Source of the DNA: Alitta virens
Taxonomy: Eukaryota > Annelida > Polychaeta > Phyllodocida > Nereididae
DNA: 64,000 bases
Direction: 5' to 3'
Assembly (NCBI GenBank): GCA_932294295.1
Contig: OW028580.1
Span: 13,359,374-13,423,373 of the forward strand
Of the stretch, positions 10,966-22,288 are shown one piece after another; positions within the stretch are counted from its first letter, which is position 1; each line of letters starts with the position of its first letter. A program made the position numbers and the translations under genes. Below the pieces are notes generated by a model. That model saw only the letters and a list, made by a program, of their open reading frames with translations. It made no database searches and was not told where the DNA came from.

Positions 10966-11540
10966 GTTAGGAAATTTCTTTTGAGGTTGGCTCAATATCC
11001 CTTTGAAGTGGTTAAATGTCATGCAAGATAGAAAAAATAATTTTTACTCAGTAGCATTTTATACCAAGCAATTGATATTGTGGCTATATACTTATGCTTA
11101 GAAGCCATATCATGTGGCTATGTAACATAGCAGTTTTTGATGTTGCATTAGCTGACACCTTAAGGTATATAACAGGGCAAAAAACGTCGAAGGCTGAGGT
11201 TTATTTGGCAGGGACAGTCAACCATAAAAATATTGCGGGTATATGTTAAAAGCGTGTGGGCAGGGTAGCAAAAATCTGTACAATGCTGAACCCAAGCTAT
11301 TGTGGATTTTTATTATCTTAAAAGCGGGTACACAATACAGACCTACTTCAATCAGATTCATGTAAGGCATATAGATTAAAAAATATATATTAAAAAATAT
11401 AGCAAACATCATATGTGAAGACGTATCGGTAATAGTAATACAGTAATTCATAAGCCAGATATATCAATAAGTCGGCCAGCAGAAGTGGACACAGTCTAAA
11501 ACAAATCGATGTTACAAATAGTGGATTTTCACCGAAGGTT
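10966..11540. other. No gene seen
   Basis: This is AT-rich intergenic-looking DNA. A 77-codon minus-strand frame at 11218-11451 has no recognisable domain and a hydrophobic, AT-driven composition. Confidence 0.5.
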
Positions 11541-11550
11541 CTCTGTATTT

Positions 11551-11621
11551 CCACCAGGTGGCTACAACAGAATACTGCAATTCTATTGGCTGAAAAAGTT
11601 CCCGCTCTTGGCTGTGATTGG
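11551..11621 (+). promoter_or_regulatory. CTCF-like motif followed by two CCAAT boxes
   Basis: CCACCAGGTGGCTAC (11551-11565) matches 13 of 15 positions of the CTCF core CCASYAGRKGGCRSY. Two ATTGG (inverted CCAAT) boxes follow at 11585-11589 and 11617-11621. This could be a promoter for a plus- or minus-strand transcript. No TATA box is evident. Confidence 0.4.
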
Positions 11622-11896
11622 CTGAAGCAAAGTGCATCCTAGCAGCAGTATTTTCAGTGCATTTTAATGTATATTTGACATCTTATCATTTAGTTGATTT
11701 CTGTTATTTTCCAGAGAAAGTTATATTTATGGAATTCGTTACTTATGAACTACAATGTCTGAAAAGCAAAAGGAGTAATAAGAGGAGAGGCAAGACTTAC
11801 GTCTTGCTGAATTCAAGGCTGCTCAGTGAAAAGACTCTATTCAAAAACAGAGTAACTAACAAAAGCAGATGGTTGAATTACTCAATACTTTGGTGA
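11618..11896 (+). CDS. Unrecognised open frame beside the CTCF/CCAAT site
   Basis: A 92-codon frame opens without a plain ATG at its start; internal Met codons occur. It contains a basic stretch, KSKRSNKRRGK, near its middle, and the N-terminal third is hydrophobic. It lies directly after two CCAAT boxes. No family is recognised, and codon usage is not distinctive, so coding is doubtful. Confidence 0.15.
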   Translation: MAEAKCILAAVFSVHFNVYLTSYHLVDFCYFPEKVIFMEFVTYELQCLKSKRSNKRRGKTYVLLNSRLLSEKTLFKNRVTNKSRWLNYSILW

Positions 11897-12494
11897 TACA
11901 CGGAGAGTGTATTCACTTTTGCAGGACACTGTAATTTGAAATGAAGAAATGTTAGGCCTAATAACAGCACCTTGTCAGAGATAATTGAGATAATTTGGAT
12001 TGGTCCAGTTTAATGAGAGCTCAATGTAACCCGCTCCACTTGGAATTGTGAAGGGTAAACCTAATTATCTTAATTGATGGATTCTTGTGCCTCATTAGGC
12101 GCGAGATTGACAATTGAGGTAGGAGATTGAAACAACAGAAATAAAGTGATTGATACTAAATAAATAAATCAAGGTAATTTGAGTAATTTTTAGTTCTGTT
12201 ACCTGACCTAAGTAGATCGTTCAGTGTTAAGATGTCAGGTAGCTTTTATTTTCTTTGGTTCCATTCTTAACAGGCTTTTACATTAATAATAGCTTCATTT
12301 CTTTTGTAATGTGTTGGTAATGTCGTGATTTGTTGAACATAGCCTAATGTGACAAACAAGACCTAGGAGACTTGAGAATTTGTGACACTTGAATGGGTGA
12401 ACTTCTGTATCAGGGTGTTCCAGCAGCACTTCAGGATCAGTGACCTTAGAAGGTTCATTCCCGCAAATTATTTAACAACAATGACATTTATATG

Positions 12495-12722
12495 CAGTCA
12501 CAGCCAAAATTATTCACCCACTTTTGACTTTTTTGTAATATATAACATTATGTTAATTATATTTATGAGAAACTACAACAAAAAAATACATTATAATTCA
12601 TAGACATAGACAGCAAATGGGGCTATATTAGAATTTGAGCTATAAAATCTGATTCCACCTTGATCTAAACATAGAATTTGCACCAAATTCTTCAACTGGC
12701 CGAATATTTATTGTCGCGACTG
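12495..12722. mobile_element. Tc1/mariner-like MITE
   Basis: The left end reads CAGTCACAGCCAAAATTATT and the right end, on the other strand, reads CAGTCGCGACAATAAATATT. They agree at about 14 of 20 positions, with TA next to the right end. The 228-bp interior has no coding capacity, so this is a non-autonomous element. The CAGT start and TA target fit the Tc1/mariner superfamily. Confidence 0.6.
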
Positions 12723-12884
12723 TATGCCACGACAGCTGTTACAGTGGAGTTATTTACGATCTTGTAAAACAATCTAAAAGGTGTCGGAATAGACAGAAAA
12801 AGTGTGATGAAGCTGGTTAAAAGGATGTTTTAGGGATGGAGCCAGCTCAGGTTGGCTGTAAGTTCCTTGATCCCAGATAACTGG

Positions 12885-13060
12885 CTAAGCTCCTAGATCC
12901 CCTGCTGACATGGGCTTGTTAATTGTATCTCGGGGGCTGAGGACTCCCAGCGCAGAATCATGGACTGTAGTGGCCTCTTCACTGACACTAGAGGGCCTCT
13001 GTGACGAGACACCTCTAGAATTGATGTCTGTGGCTTGTATATAGTAATCTGAGTGATGAC
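12885..13060 (-). CDS. Candidate terminal coding exon, unknown protein
   Basis: On the minus strand an open frame of about 60 codons ends in TAG at 12885-12887. Its translation is Ser/Thr-rich and soluble (for example RGVSSQRPSSVSEEATTV, then SAGDLGA before the stop). This looks more like real protein than the competing frame on the same strand, which runs 12893-13159. Local GC is clearly above the neighbours. Possible acceptors are the CAG at 13022-13024, 13043-13045 or 13064-13066, none with a good pyrimidine tract. The 5' exons would lie to the right. The family is not recognised. Confidence 0.32.
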
Positions 13061-13170
13061 ATCCTGCTCTGTGTGATAATTATTATCATATAACGTCATT
13101 ATGACATTGTTGAGCAATCCCGCTTTGTGGTCACAAAACATTGCGTTATGGATGGTCATTTAAGTGACTC

Positions 13171-13222
13171 TTACGTCAGTACGTTTGTGTCACGTGACGG
13201 TTGACGTCATTAGGACGTCATC
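13171..13222. promoter_or_regulatory. CRE and E-box cluster
   Basis: Within 52 bp there are TTACGTCA (13171-13178), TCACGTGA (13190-13197), TGACGTCAT (13202-13210) and GGACGTCATC (13213-13222). An AACGTCAT half-site lies at about 13093. These are CREB/ATF-type and bHLH-type sites in otherwise AT-rich DNA, consistent with a promoter or enhancer. Confidence 0.5.
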
Positions 13223-14930
13223 TTTACATCACAAGCGTTGTCGAGAGCCCTAGGTCCAGCTTGTTTGTGATCCAGGAATGTTTTGTAGTTATTGGTAAAT
13301 ATGAAACGTGATTCCCACGGGTTATCCAAGCAAATATATTAAATATCTGTAACTTGTAAACTACATTAACAAGAACATTTAACTTTTTACCCATAGACAG
13401 CCACTGACAAATGCATTTTGATTGACACCATAGAATCTAATGCCTCCATAAACCACGTTCAATATACCTTGATTGTGTGTCTCATTATAAAAGTGGCAGT
13501 GTCACAGTGACTGGATTTTTCTTTTTGGTATGACTGTAGTATAAAGACAAAGGTTTTTAGAAGCATTGATTCGATTGGTCAATTCAAAGTATATATAACA
13601 ATGGAACTATACAATTAGGATCAATTACAGTCAATCACGTGATATGGAGGTGGTCTTAATACTGGAGCATTATTTTATAACAAAAATTACTATTTTTTCT
13701 TAACCAATGAAATCCAAAGGCATAGTCAGAAAAGGTGCATTGAAGGTAGGGGGCTTACTCAGCAAACTTTTTTAAAGGAAGAGTTTCCAATTACGTTTTA
13801 GTTTTATTTATTTGAAATTTGAAGTCCTTAAATTCTTCCAGTAAGTTAAGTTATAAACCGTTGTTGGTGGAGATTTCTGACCCCACCACTCCCAACACTG
13901 GCTACGTCCCTGGCAAAAATATTCATATCATTCAGGTGGGCTCAGTCAATCAAATGTTGAATGATCTTATTTTGGGGGTTTCTATTGCAAGTCAAATAGG
14001 CAACAGCAAAAAACCGTCTGCATCCGAAACGGCTACATACAGTCTGGGGAAGCTATCTTTGCAGCAGTTGTTCGCCACAAACATTCGATTGAGTTAATGC
14101 TGTGGTCTGGTCGCACAGATTTTGGACTTAGTTCAGCTTACTCCTTTTAAATCAATCTCTGTTGCTGACTTTGCCACAGAGAAAAGTCTTTAGGACTACA
14201 AATACATTTGGGTGCCCATTCATAATTGTCTTCTAAAATAATTGATATATAAGGGATAACTATTATCATCTTCATCGTGATTTTCTTTTTATATTACACA
14301 ACATGAGAAATTCAGGTAAATGAGAACGAAAATAAAGGCAGAAAAAACAGAACAGAAATTAAAAACCTCAAGTGTGATTGATACTGTATAACATCCAGTG
14401 ACTTATTCTGCAGTAGATATGAAATTATGAAATGATCATATTTTAACAGATACACGGTGTTCATCATAACAGGAATATAACTGATTCTAGATGCTAATTA
14501 TTGCCATGACAAGCTCACCTTAGTATAATTTTTATTTGACAAAAAACCATTCTGAATATAGTTGTATATTATTATCATAACTAGCAATTACGTCATATAA
14601 TAATTGTTTGCATGATGTTAATTTGGGTCCTAAGCAATCTGACAAATTAATTTAATTATTTCTTGCACCAAATTTAACTCGGAATGATTTCCATGACTCT
14701 TTCATTTTTAATTATAATTTTTAGAATCTATTCAGAAAGTGGGCGTTCTATTAGTGAAAAGCATCCTGTATTGTGATAACTGGATGAGTTTATCTTTTCT
14801 TAGCCTGGAGCTGATGTCTTTAAATTGGATTCAGATGTGAGTCATAAATATTTTACCACCACACTGTTTCTTGTCTATCTCTGTTGAATTGAATTTAAGA
14901 TGGTGTCCCAGCTCTTGCTGCTAGCATTTT
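13223..14930. other. No firm gene; one unrecognised open frame
   Basis: The only sizeable frame is at 13819-14097 (+), 92 codons from a TTG, with an acceptor-like TTCTTCCAG just inside it. It contains VEISDPTTPNTGYVPGK. The phrase ACTGGCTACGTCCCTGGC in it resembles sequence common in repeats of marine invertebrates, so it may be repeat-derived. The remainder is AT-rich with nothing distinctive. Confidence 0.35.
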
Positions 14931-14944
14931 GTGTGGAATCTAAG

Positions 14945-15040
14945 AGATAGCTGTGTGTTCTAATGGTTAAAGTGTTGATCAGCTCCCCGTGGGGTACCAG
15001 GTTCGAATCCAGCCCAGGCACTCTGTAATCAGTCTGTATG
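14945..15040 (+). repeat. tRNA-derived SINE head
   Basis: An A-box-like TCTAATGGTTAAAGTG is followed about 40 bp later by the B-box GGTTCGAATCC (14999-15009). These are the spaced internal RNA polymerase III promoter elements of a tRNA-related SINE. The cloverleaf is degenerate, so it is not a working tRNA gene. Confidence 0.65.
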
Positions 15041-15070
15041 AGCTTCATCTTAGCTGGAAATCATTCATAC

Positions 15071-15215
15071 AGTCATGCTCAAAAGTTTATTAGCACTTTA
15101 GCAAGATGTTCATAAAATTGTGAATGAAATTTGTTTGAGAGAAAATAACATGGGGGGAGGTGAAGTGAACTGTGTCCTGCTCAAAGCCATTTAAATCTTT
15201 TGACTAGACTATAAA
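15071..15215. mobile_element. Possible Tc1-like MITE
   Basis: The left end, CAGTCATGCTCAAAAGTTTA, is preceded by TA. A matching right end may be the reverse complement of CTTTTGACTAGACTA near 15210. The start resembles Tc1-type terminal repeats. The right boundary is uncertain. Confidence 0.35.
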
Positions 15216-15219
15216 AATA

Positions 15220-16600
15220 TGATATTATTACTGAAAAACAAATTGACTTTTTCTTTTCTTATTTTTCTCTTAAACAAATAGTCACCATTCTTAACATTCA
15301 AATAGCAATTGTAACCACTTTCCATTACTCCTTTCAAATGTTTTGTTTATCATGGATACTACTAGAATTAAATTGAATAAATAAACAAATTCAATGTCAT
15401 AGTAGCTCTCTAGACCCCAAGTAGAGCTCTATATACATTTTATATATTGTTCACCGTAAGAAATCTAGCTGAAGGTAAAAACAGAAAGCTAACTCATTAG
15501 ATATGGGGTCATAGTTCAGTTAGTGACATATCATGAACCTTTGACCTTCAGGATCCTACCAAGGTCATCTAACATGAATCGTCTGCTTCCGGAATGAGGC
15601 GCCATTTTTGCTGATATGGGGCCAGATTATTATCCGCTTGTAATAAGGAGACTCGCAGGACACCTGGGTACTCTTTGGTTATATATAGAATCCTATACAT
15701 AAAGGAAGAAATCTGGCTAGGTCTGTTTTGTAGGTGATATCAGATTCTGTGGGGTATTATCATGTTATATTCTTCTAAAATGTTGTATAAATATGGCATA
15801 CTTTTTCAGTTGTGGAAAAAGATTCTGAAAACCCATTAAATGAGTCAGATTTTAGTTCTTGTCTACTTATGCATGGACTAATTTCCCCAGTGCACTTGAT
15901 AACTGCTCTAATTGTCTCAGCATTGTTATAAAATGTTTGCCATTCAGATTCAATACAATCAGAAGATACAAAATGTATCTTGTGTGAAGACTTATTCCAC
16001 CACTCGATCTTTTTAATGAATAGCAGAATGTTTAAGAAATATCATGGCTTGTTTTGTTTGTATATATATAATGTTCTGCAGTTCTGTATTTGGTGACATG
16101 ACCAGACAACAGAGGCAGATATAATGATGAGCTAACAAGGTCTGGGACTTCACTATGAAAATGGTGCAGGAATTCTAGAAACATTCAAGTCCCTGTATAT
16201 AACAAAACAAATCATTATTCGAGATTTCAAGATTTTTCATTTTCACGTACATGACATAAAATAAAAGACATGAGCTGTAAAATTGTGCACACCCATTACA
16301 TTATAAATGAAAAGAAAAAGAGGCTATTTAAATAGGATTGAAATTTAAATGAATCTACGAAGAACAAAAATAAAACACAATTGAAGTAGGCTATCTGTAT
16401 TTTTTACTTGAAACTAAGTGACATTTATTTCTTAACGATTTTATGTGCTATAAGAATGCATGCGTGATTTAATGACAGAAAAAGAAATGAATTGTTACCG
16501 TTTTGGCAAAATATTATTGTAAACACTATTTTAAGTCCTTAAATTACCATCTCTTATGAGTGATCTGAGTGTAGGCGTAGCTCTAGTTTGATAAAGTTGC
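15220..16600. other. No gene seen; fragment of SINE family C
   Basis: This is AT-rich DNA. Near 16085-16165, GACAACAGAGGCAGATATAATGATGAG with a following GGGACTTCACTATG (both interrupted by differences) resembles the start of the family C repeats seen at 20.3 and 21.9 kb. Nothing else is supported. Confidence 0.45.
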
Positions 16601-16622
16601 TGATCCAAGTAATCACGCAAGA

Positions 16623-16670
16623 TGACGTCACAGAATGGACTAAATGACTAGCGGCATGATGGCGCCATTT
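16623..16670 (+). promoter_or_regulatory. CRE plus GATGGCGCCAT promoter-like block
   Basis: A perfect CRE palindrome, TGACGTCA, lies at 16623-16630. It is followed by CATGATGGCGCCATTT (16655-16670), a CpG-containing palindromic element resembling a YY1-type ATGGCG site. The block lies 120-170 bp upstream of a well-placed ATG at 16792 with a strong downstream donor, so it is a plausible promoter for that candidate gene. Confidence 0.4.
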
Positions 16671-16791
16671 AGCTGTTGTTGCTGTGAATTTTTAATCTTA
16701 AACTTTTTTGACACATTGTCTGCCAACTGTTTATTAGTTTTTGTATCAGCATCTTAATTTCCTGTACATCAGTCTCTGTCTAAATATAGCC

Positions 16792-17577
16792 ATGGATGTA
16801 AACAAAAGAATGTTGAAGAAGCTGGCGTTTTTTTCGTCTGATAAGATAAATACCAAAATATTTCTTGCAAACGCTGACAGGTTTTGGCAATCATGTCAAA
16901 GTAAGAAGCTAAACGACTTTTAAAGTGATATTCCAAACAAACAAACAAAACATTAAAAAAAAAAAAATAATTTAAATCACAGCATTCGGATAATTAAATC
17001 TTGCACATAATGTCTCTAACGGTAGACCCACAGAAAATTTCATATTTATAATATATTAACTAGCATTGTTACAAATATTGCACAGAATTTTCACGTTATT
17101 CAGTGTTATGCATTTTCAGTAAGATAAATGTATTCAAAATAACATCTCTAAAAATGCCTTTTCCACTACATTCAACCAAGATTGCGCTAAACATTATCAA
17201 ACTGTGCTGTTTTAAATGTTTTACCAAAATAAATTGAGTGCAGGTTGAAAACAGGAACTTGACATCTATAAATGTTCATACCCTAGCTACATGTCTTAAA
17301 AATTGACAACCGTCACACAGGCAGTTTCTACAACAAGAGAATCACTTATATTTTGAAACGCACCCAGAAAATTCCCTGCTTTCTCTCAAAATTCAATGAA
17401 CTTTCCAGCTTCAAAGCTCGGGTATGGTCTTCAAAAGATTACAAGGAAATTTCAAGAAATGCCAATAGCGAAAACTGCATTTTGAAAGAAAAGAAGAATA
17501 TGTTGCCATTTGAAGGAAATTTGTTTTTGAGAGGTGTGAGAGCTGAGCTCCTATTAGAACCTCAACTATCATCGTGA
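16792..17577 (+). CDS. Candidate two-exon gene, unknown protein
   Basis: Exon 1 (16792-16900) begins at an ATG in good context (AGCCATGGATG) and reads MDVNKRMLKKLAFFSSDK at its N terminus. It ends one base into a codon at A|GTAAGA, a strong donor. The acceptor CGTCACACAG precedes exon 2 at 17321, where the phase fits exactly (A+GC gives Ser). Exon 2 then stays open for 84 codons to TGA at 17575-17577, giving 121 residues in total. The protein is basic and Lys/Ser/Phe-rich, with no signal peptide or known domain. A further terminal exon at 18826 may be used instead, from a weak donor at 17422. The phase match could be chance; I recognise no homologue. Confidence 0.35.
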
Positions 17578-17620
17578 AGATTTATTTTGTTGAGAAGTAA
17601 TTGCTATCTTAGGGAATAGC

Positions 17621-17945
17621 GTGTTACTATAATTTAGTGGTTAAGGTGTTCACCTTCAGACTGAAAGGTTGTGGGTTCGGACCCCCACCATATCATGGAA
17701 GAACTGAGCAGATCCTAACTCTTTGCTCCACTCCACTCAGGTGCAAAAAGGAGATGGCTGTAGCCAGTTGTAGAGTACTTAGCTTGATGGGCTGGCTATG
17801 GCTGCTCGGCTGTGCACTACCTAAGGAGTTGAGAAAAGCTTATACTTGAACAGGTCAACCCAGCAGGTTTCCGTGTAGTATTATTCAACTTATGTTTTAC
17901 TACCGAAGTGTCACAATTGAGTAAAACATTTACCTTTACCTTTAA
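17621..17945 (+). repeat. tRNA-derived SINE (family B), near full length
   Basis: The A-box region is TAGTGGTTAAGGTG and the B-box is GTGGGTTCGGACCCC (about 17671-17685). The anticodon-arm-like AGACTGAAA lies between them, as in tRNA-Phe. The body contains GAGTTGAGAAAAGCTT, shared with the minus-strand copy at 25.7-25.9 kb. The 3' tail ends in TTTACC repeats. Such elements are copied by LINE reverse transcriptase. Confidence 0.8.
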
Positions 17946-18825
17946 CAATGCCTTCTTTAAGAAAGTTTAAAAATGAAAATTAGATATGCATCTACAAAAA
18001 TAGTGCTTTTAAAGAAAATTATATATCTATCCTAAAAAAATTGCCTATTTAAATTTAATCACAGTTGCACAAATATATCATGCAAGATATGGAAGAGTAC
18101 ATTTTGGCAATGGGATTTTTGCATGTCAATTGGATTGCATGTTTTCTTATCTGCTTTTGGCTGCTTATCAAATCCTGTCAGTGTCTAATTAAATAATACT
18201 CCTGGCACCAATCAAATCACTTCATTGAAAATCTAATTTTCCCAGAAATACCCCAAAAGATCTGCTGACAATTCTCCGTACTGAAAAGTAGGTCAGTTAT
18301 CTCATAAGCAAAATATATATATATATTAAAACTAGATAACTAAATCATATACAAAATGTTTTTTGATGGAAACAAAAAAACCTAAAAGATAAATATTCAA
18401 AAGTGAAATTAGCTTTATGAATATTAGAAGACCCAAAAGCCATGCTTATTGCCTAGTACAATAAAACAAATCATATTGAATAATAATTATATAGTTATCA
18501 GTAAAATAAATAGATAAATAAAAAGTTAATCAAATTGCTGATATTTATCAATAATTTTCAACATCCATCTGAAAGTAATTTTGAATGTCATATATTTTGA
18601 TTTTAGCGAAGTTTTGCTTGCGACAAGTTTCATAATAAATGTTCTCATATATTAGTGTTTCCATGACAATTTGGCAACAATCGTATTTGGCATTGTCAAT
18701 AATGTACATTATTATTCGCTTTCAAAGTTCAAAACTGTTGCTATCTTAATATTTTTAACAAATTCAGGATCTCGCTTTTAATTAAAGATGCTGCTATTTT
18801 CATATTGCTCTTTTCTCATTTTCAG

Positions 18826-18879
18826 ACTGAGGCCGTGCGAGTAAAACAATGCGGGGGAGATCCCATCGTCCAGCCTTGA
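18826..18879 (+). CDS. Candidate terminal exon, 17 codons
   Basis: A long pyrimidine tract, GCTCTTTTCTCATTTTCAG, ends at 18825, one of the best acceptors in the window. It is followed in phase 0 by 17 codons (TEAVRVKQCGGDPIVQP) and TGA at 18877-18879. An AATAAA lies about 80 bp downstream (near 18958). The exon is short, so chance cannot be excluded. It could be the 3' end of the candidate gene that starts at 16792. Confidence 0.3.
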   Translation, partial: TEAVRVKQCGGDPIVQP

Positions 18880-18959
18880 ATTGTTTTTCATACCTTATTA
18901 TGTAAGTATGCTTCTTATCATATATTTTGTTTAAAATGTTTTACCTTTTTTTTTATCAA

Positions 18960-20340
18960 TAAAAGTATTAAATAGGAATGACTGACCACTTCTGCGCACA
19001 GTGAATCCCAATTTTGACAAATGACATTATTTCCTTAAGACACTGTGGAATAACTATGGAGACACGTATTTTCAACTCCTCCCTTCATAATTTTGAAAAA
19101 GTTACGAGTAGGTTGTAGCATTTCTAAAATGTTTGTGATAAGGTAATAATATTTTGAATAAGTGGTAAGTTGTAGCATCTTGAATATCTTCTGTAAAGAG
19201 GTAGGATCAAATTATAATTGCCTTTCTGACATATGTGTTGATTTTGGTTACTTACTTTAATTTTTGTTTATTTATTTATTTAATATAAAGCATGGTCTTT
19301 TGCTAAACAAATATTCCTTAAAGTGTTTCCTTAAAGTGTGAAATATTTATTTCAATACCAAAGTATTGCAGACATTTTATGGCAGACAGTACAGAGAAAA
19401 AGAGGGATACAATTTCAATAGATTACATTTATGAGAAAAAATGTCATGTTAATTACTGTACATGCCACGTGATGCCGCCACGTTCTTTTGTGGTTTTCTT
19501 GACAAATAATCAGCACTTTTAATTATAATCATCTCAGAACAATTCGTCACGAATGCTGATGACAGATTAATGTCACTTTCTCATAGCAACGACCATATCT
19601 TTAATTACACGGAAAAGCGGGTTAATTATTTTTGAGTTATTGTCAAATGCAAGGAAGTGCAGCAAAAGTCTCTTATTTGGTTCAAACACTGGTTACTTGC
19701 CCTTAATTGACTGATTTTAAAAAGGTCCTGGGTATTTAAATTCTAGGGGGCTCAATTATAGCGACCCACAGTCTTTCTGGGCCTCTTCACTCTATGCTTT
19801 AACTGTATAAACATTTTATAATTATTTTGTAAAGAGGGTGAAAATAGAAAGTGCTGAGTTCTGCTTATACATTTTTTTATAGCCTGGTTTTCGTTTTGTG
19901 TTGGTCAAGTGAAAATGCTAAACAAAATTTCACTTCATAGAAAATGGCCTGTTGTAATAAACCTTTGTTACAATAGTGCTCGGAAAGCAAATGCAGCAAA
20001 ATTTCTTATTATTATATTATATCTCATAAAATTTCTCAGTATGTTTCTTTTATATATTGTATTATTCATTTTTCCACAAAACTTGACAGTCTTTGTGGCC
20101 AAGTAAATTTGTAGCTAGATTTAACAGGCTCTCAGCAGGCAGCAACATAAGTGAGCTCACTCCCATTCATTAACACCAAAATGTGGATTAAATATCACAA
20201 TCTCCTTTCATTAGTCCCTTTTTCATTATTTTATTATTTTTGTGGGATTGAATAGCTTTAGACAACGTTCGCTTCAGTTGATCACAATCACAGTAATGCT
20301 GAACTGAAGTCATTTTAATTTTTTAATGCTACTAGGTCTT
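18960..20340. other. No gene seen
   Basis: This is AT-rich DNA with short runs such as TTTATTTATTTATT near 19268. A 65-codon hydrophobic frame at 19909-20106 is AT-driven and not convincing. Confidence 0.5.
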
Positions 20341-20535
20341 AAGCTTTTAGTCGGCTTATATGACAGCTACATGCAGATGTAATGATGAGATGATGAGGCT
20401 TGGAATCCACACTACGTTACACATTTACCCCATGAGTAGAATGTTTTACTTGCCTCAACACAGAGCACATGGCTTCCCCAATATAAAGTCTCATACAGTC
20501 AACTCCAGTTGGGATGTACAGCTATTTTCATGAAA
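20341..20535 (+). repeat. SINE-like repeat family C, copy
   Basis: This copy shares AATGATGAGATGATGAGGCT, then CCACACTACGTTACACATTTACC and a later CCAGTTGGGATGTA-type end, in the same order as the copies at 21.9, 23.5, 24.1 and 29.7 kb. The consensus core is ACCATGTTACACATTTACCC, then GGGTGGGG and TTTTACTTGCCTCAGC. No coding capacity is seen. Confidence 0.75.
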
Positions 20536-20694
20536 AATAGCTTGTCAAATTGAACCTGGACAAAGCATCTGCTATACAATGCTGCCTGCCACTAACCAGA
20601 ACTGTTTGGCTATAGCTGGCTACTCAAAGCTGGATCTAAAAATACATGCAGCACCATATCAGATAAATTTCATACATTTACCAAGGTTAACATT

Positions 20695-20965
20695 TTTATT
20701 GGTGTGAACCGCCTATAAGCTAGGAGTAGACAGAAGCGGGTGGCTTTAGCCAGTTATAGCTACAGTCCGAATAGGTCGCTACAGCTGTCTGGAGTCGACC
20801 ATATTTTATGAAACAAAATGTAGCTCATGAGGAATCCCGGTCTGGGGATCAAGTTTGGACCCTTCAGCAGAGCTGGCCACTGTGCAAAATGTTCAACCCA
20901 TTGGCAGCCTTGAATATGGATGTGTGCTCGATAGTATAATGGCCAGACTTCACTTATCCCTTTGT
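20695..20965. repeat. Degenerate SINE family B fragment
   Basis: GGTGGCTTTAGCCAGTTATAG (20739 onward, with one interruption) matches the body of the SINE at 17750 (ATGGCTGTAGCCAGTTGTAG). A tRNA-like A-box/B-box pair on the minus strand, around 20850-20945, may be a second adjoining copy. The 98-codon minus-strand frame at 20760-21056 lies in this repeat and is not a gene. Confidence 0.5.
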
Positions 20966-21629
20966 TGTTGTATACTTGCTCTAAAGTATCAAAGGTACAG
21001 CAGACACTGATCCATTGAAAGTGCACATTTGTCTGCAGTTGGTTCCCACCTGCCAAATATACAACACTGTTTCCACGTAGTCCTATTTATTATCAAGTGT
21101 TGTGACTTATTTGAAAATTTAATTCTGTGGTTGGATTCTTCTCTCAGATTTACTCATGAATATGGGTTAGAACGATGAGAAGGGGAGGTTTGTGTTGGAA
21201 AATGTGATTCATATAAGCTGAAAAATCTGAAAATTACAGAAACAATATGAACACCTTAAATTCCTATTTTGAAAGTAAACAAATTGTGTGTTTAAAAATA
21301 TAAATTCACCTCCGCTGTTAAATTCAAAACGGTTATTTAAAATAATAATTTGGTAATTATTGGTAGACATTCAGTTTGTGTCATATCAATTTGTGGTTCG
21401 TCCTTGACCAAGAATGACCACACCAGTCCATAAATCATCAATCCAGTTAACCAAGGTGTCCCAGTCAGGTCCATCAAACCGCTGGTCATTAGGTGTTGAG
21501 GAATGCAATGCACACGACGTGGGATTAGTCGTTGATCCCTAACACTGATGAGAAGCGCTCAAAACTGAGTTAGTTATAAACGGGTCTAGTCAGATGGCTG
21601 CGCGGGGCATGATGGGACTGTCAAATGCA

Positions 21630-21643
21630 TTACGTAACACGTG
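21630..21643. promoter_or_regulatory. Abutting TTACGTAA and CACGTG sites
   Basis: TTACGTAA (21630-21637, bZIP type) is immediately followed by CACGTG (21638-21643, E-box). It lies in a CpG-richer stretch after GCGCGGGGCATGATGGGA. No adjoining gene is identified. Confidence 0.35.
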
Positions 21644-21857
21644 ACCACATCAAAGGGATGATGCAACACTCCTCACACATTTTGATAGTTGCAAATGATG
21701 CAGAAATATTGTTATGATTTCATCTTGTAATTCATCAGTTTCTGCCGATCACCAATTTTTCAATGTGGCACACGCATAATTTAGGCCCCTATATATTGAT
21801 TTGAGCGACAGTATTTATTTTTCTTAAGTATTTATGTTTTCTCAATGGTAAAGGTCT

Positions 21858-22060
21858 GAGGCTCGGTCGGCGTTTATGACTACCTATCAGAGATAGACGT
21901 AAAGATGAAATGATAAGGCTGCTAGGACTCCACGCTATGTTATGCATTCACCCCATGGGTGGGGTCGTTTACCTGCCTCAGCATAGACTCTGAGTATAAA
22001 GCACCATCAATATAACATCTTACAACCAGCATCCAGCTGAGATGTAGCTCACGAGTAAAT
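21858..22060 (+). repeat. SINE-like repeat family C, copy
   Basis: It contains CACCCCATGGGTGGGGTC and TTTACCTGCCTCAGCATAGAC, the best match to the family C consensus, then the CATCCAGCTGAGATGTAGCTC 3' block (one interruption). Orientation is as for the 20.3-kb copy. Confidence 0.8.
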
Positions 22061-22186
22061 TCTGAGGTCAAATGATGACTCTTATTTATTTGTATGACAG
22101 TAATGTTAGTTAAAACGAAAGGCAGTTATCAAAATAACTGTTAATAATGAACAGTGTTTACGTTAATAGCACTTGAGCCGCCTACC

Positions 22187-22255
22187 AGCTTGGTATAGCT
22201 TGGTATGGCTTGGTATAGCTTGGTATAGCTTGGTATGGCTTGGCTTGTTGCAGCT
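22187..22255. repeat. 10-bp tandem repeat (CTTGGTATAG)
   Basis: About six decamers of CTTGGTATAG/CTTGGTATGG run in tandem. They then decay into CTTGGCTTGTTGCAGCTT. Confidence 0.9.
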
Positions 22256-22288
22256 TCAGGTAGTTCTAACTAGCTCTGGGTAGCTTAA

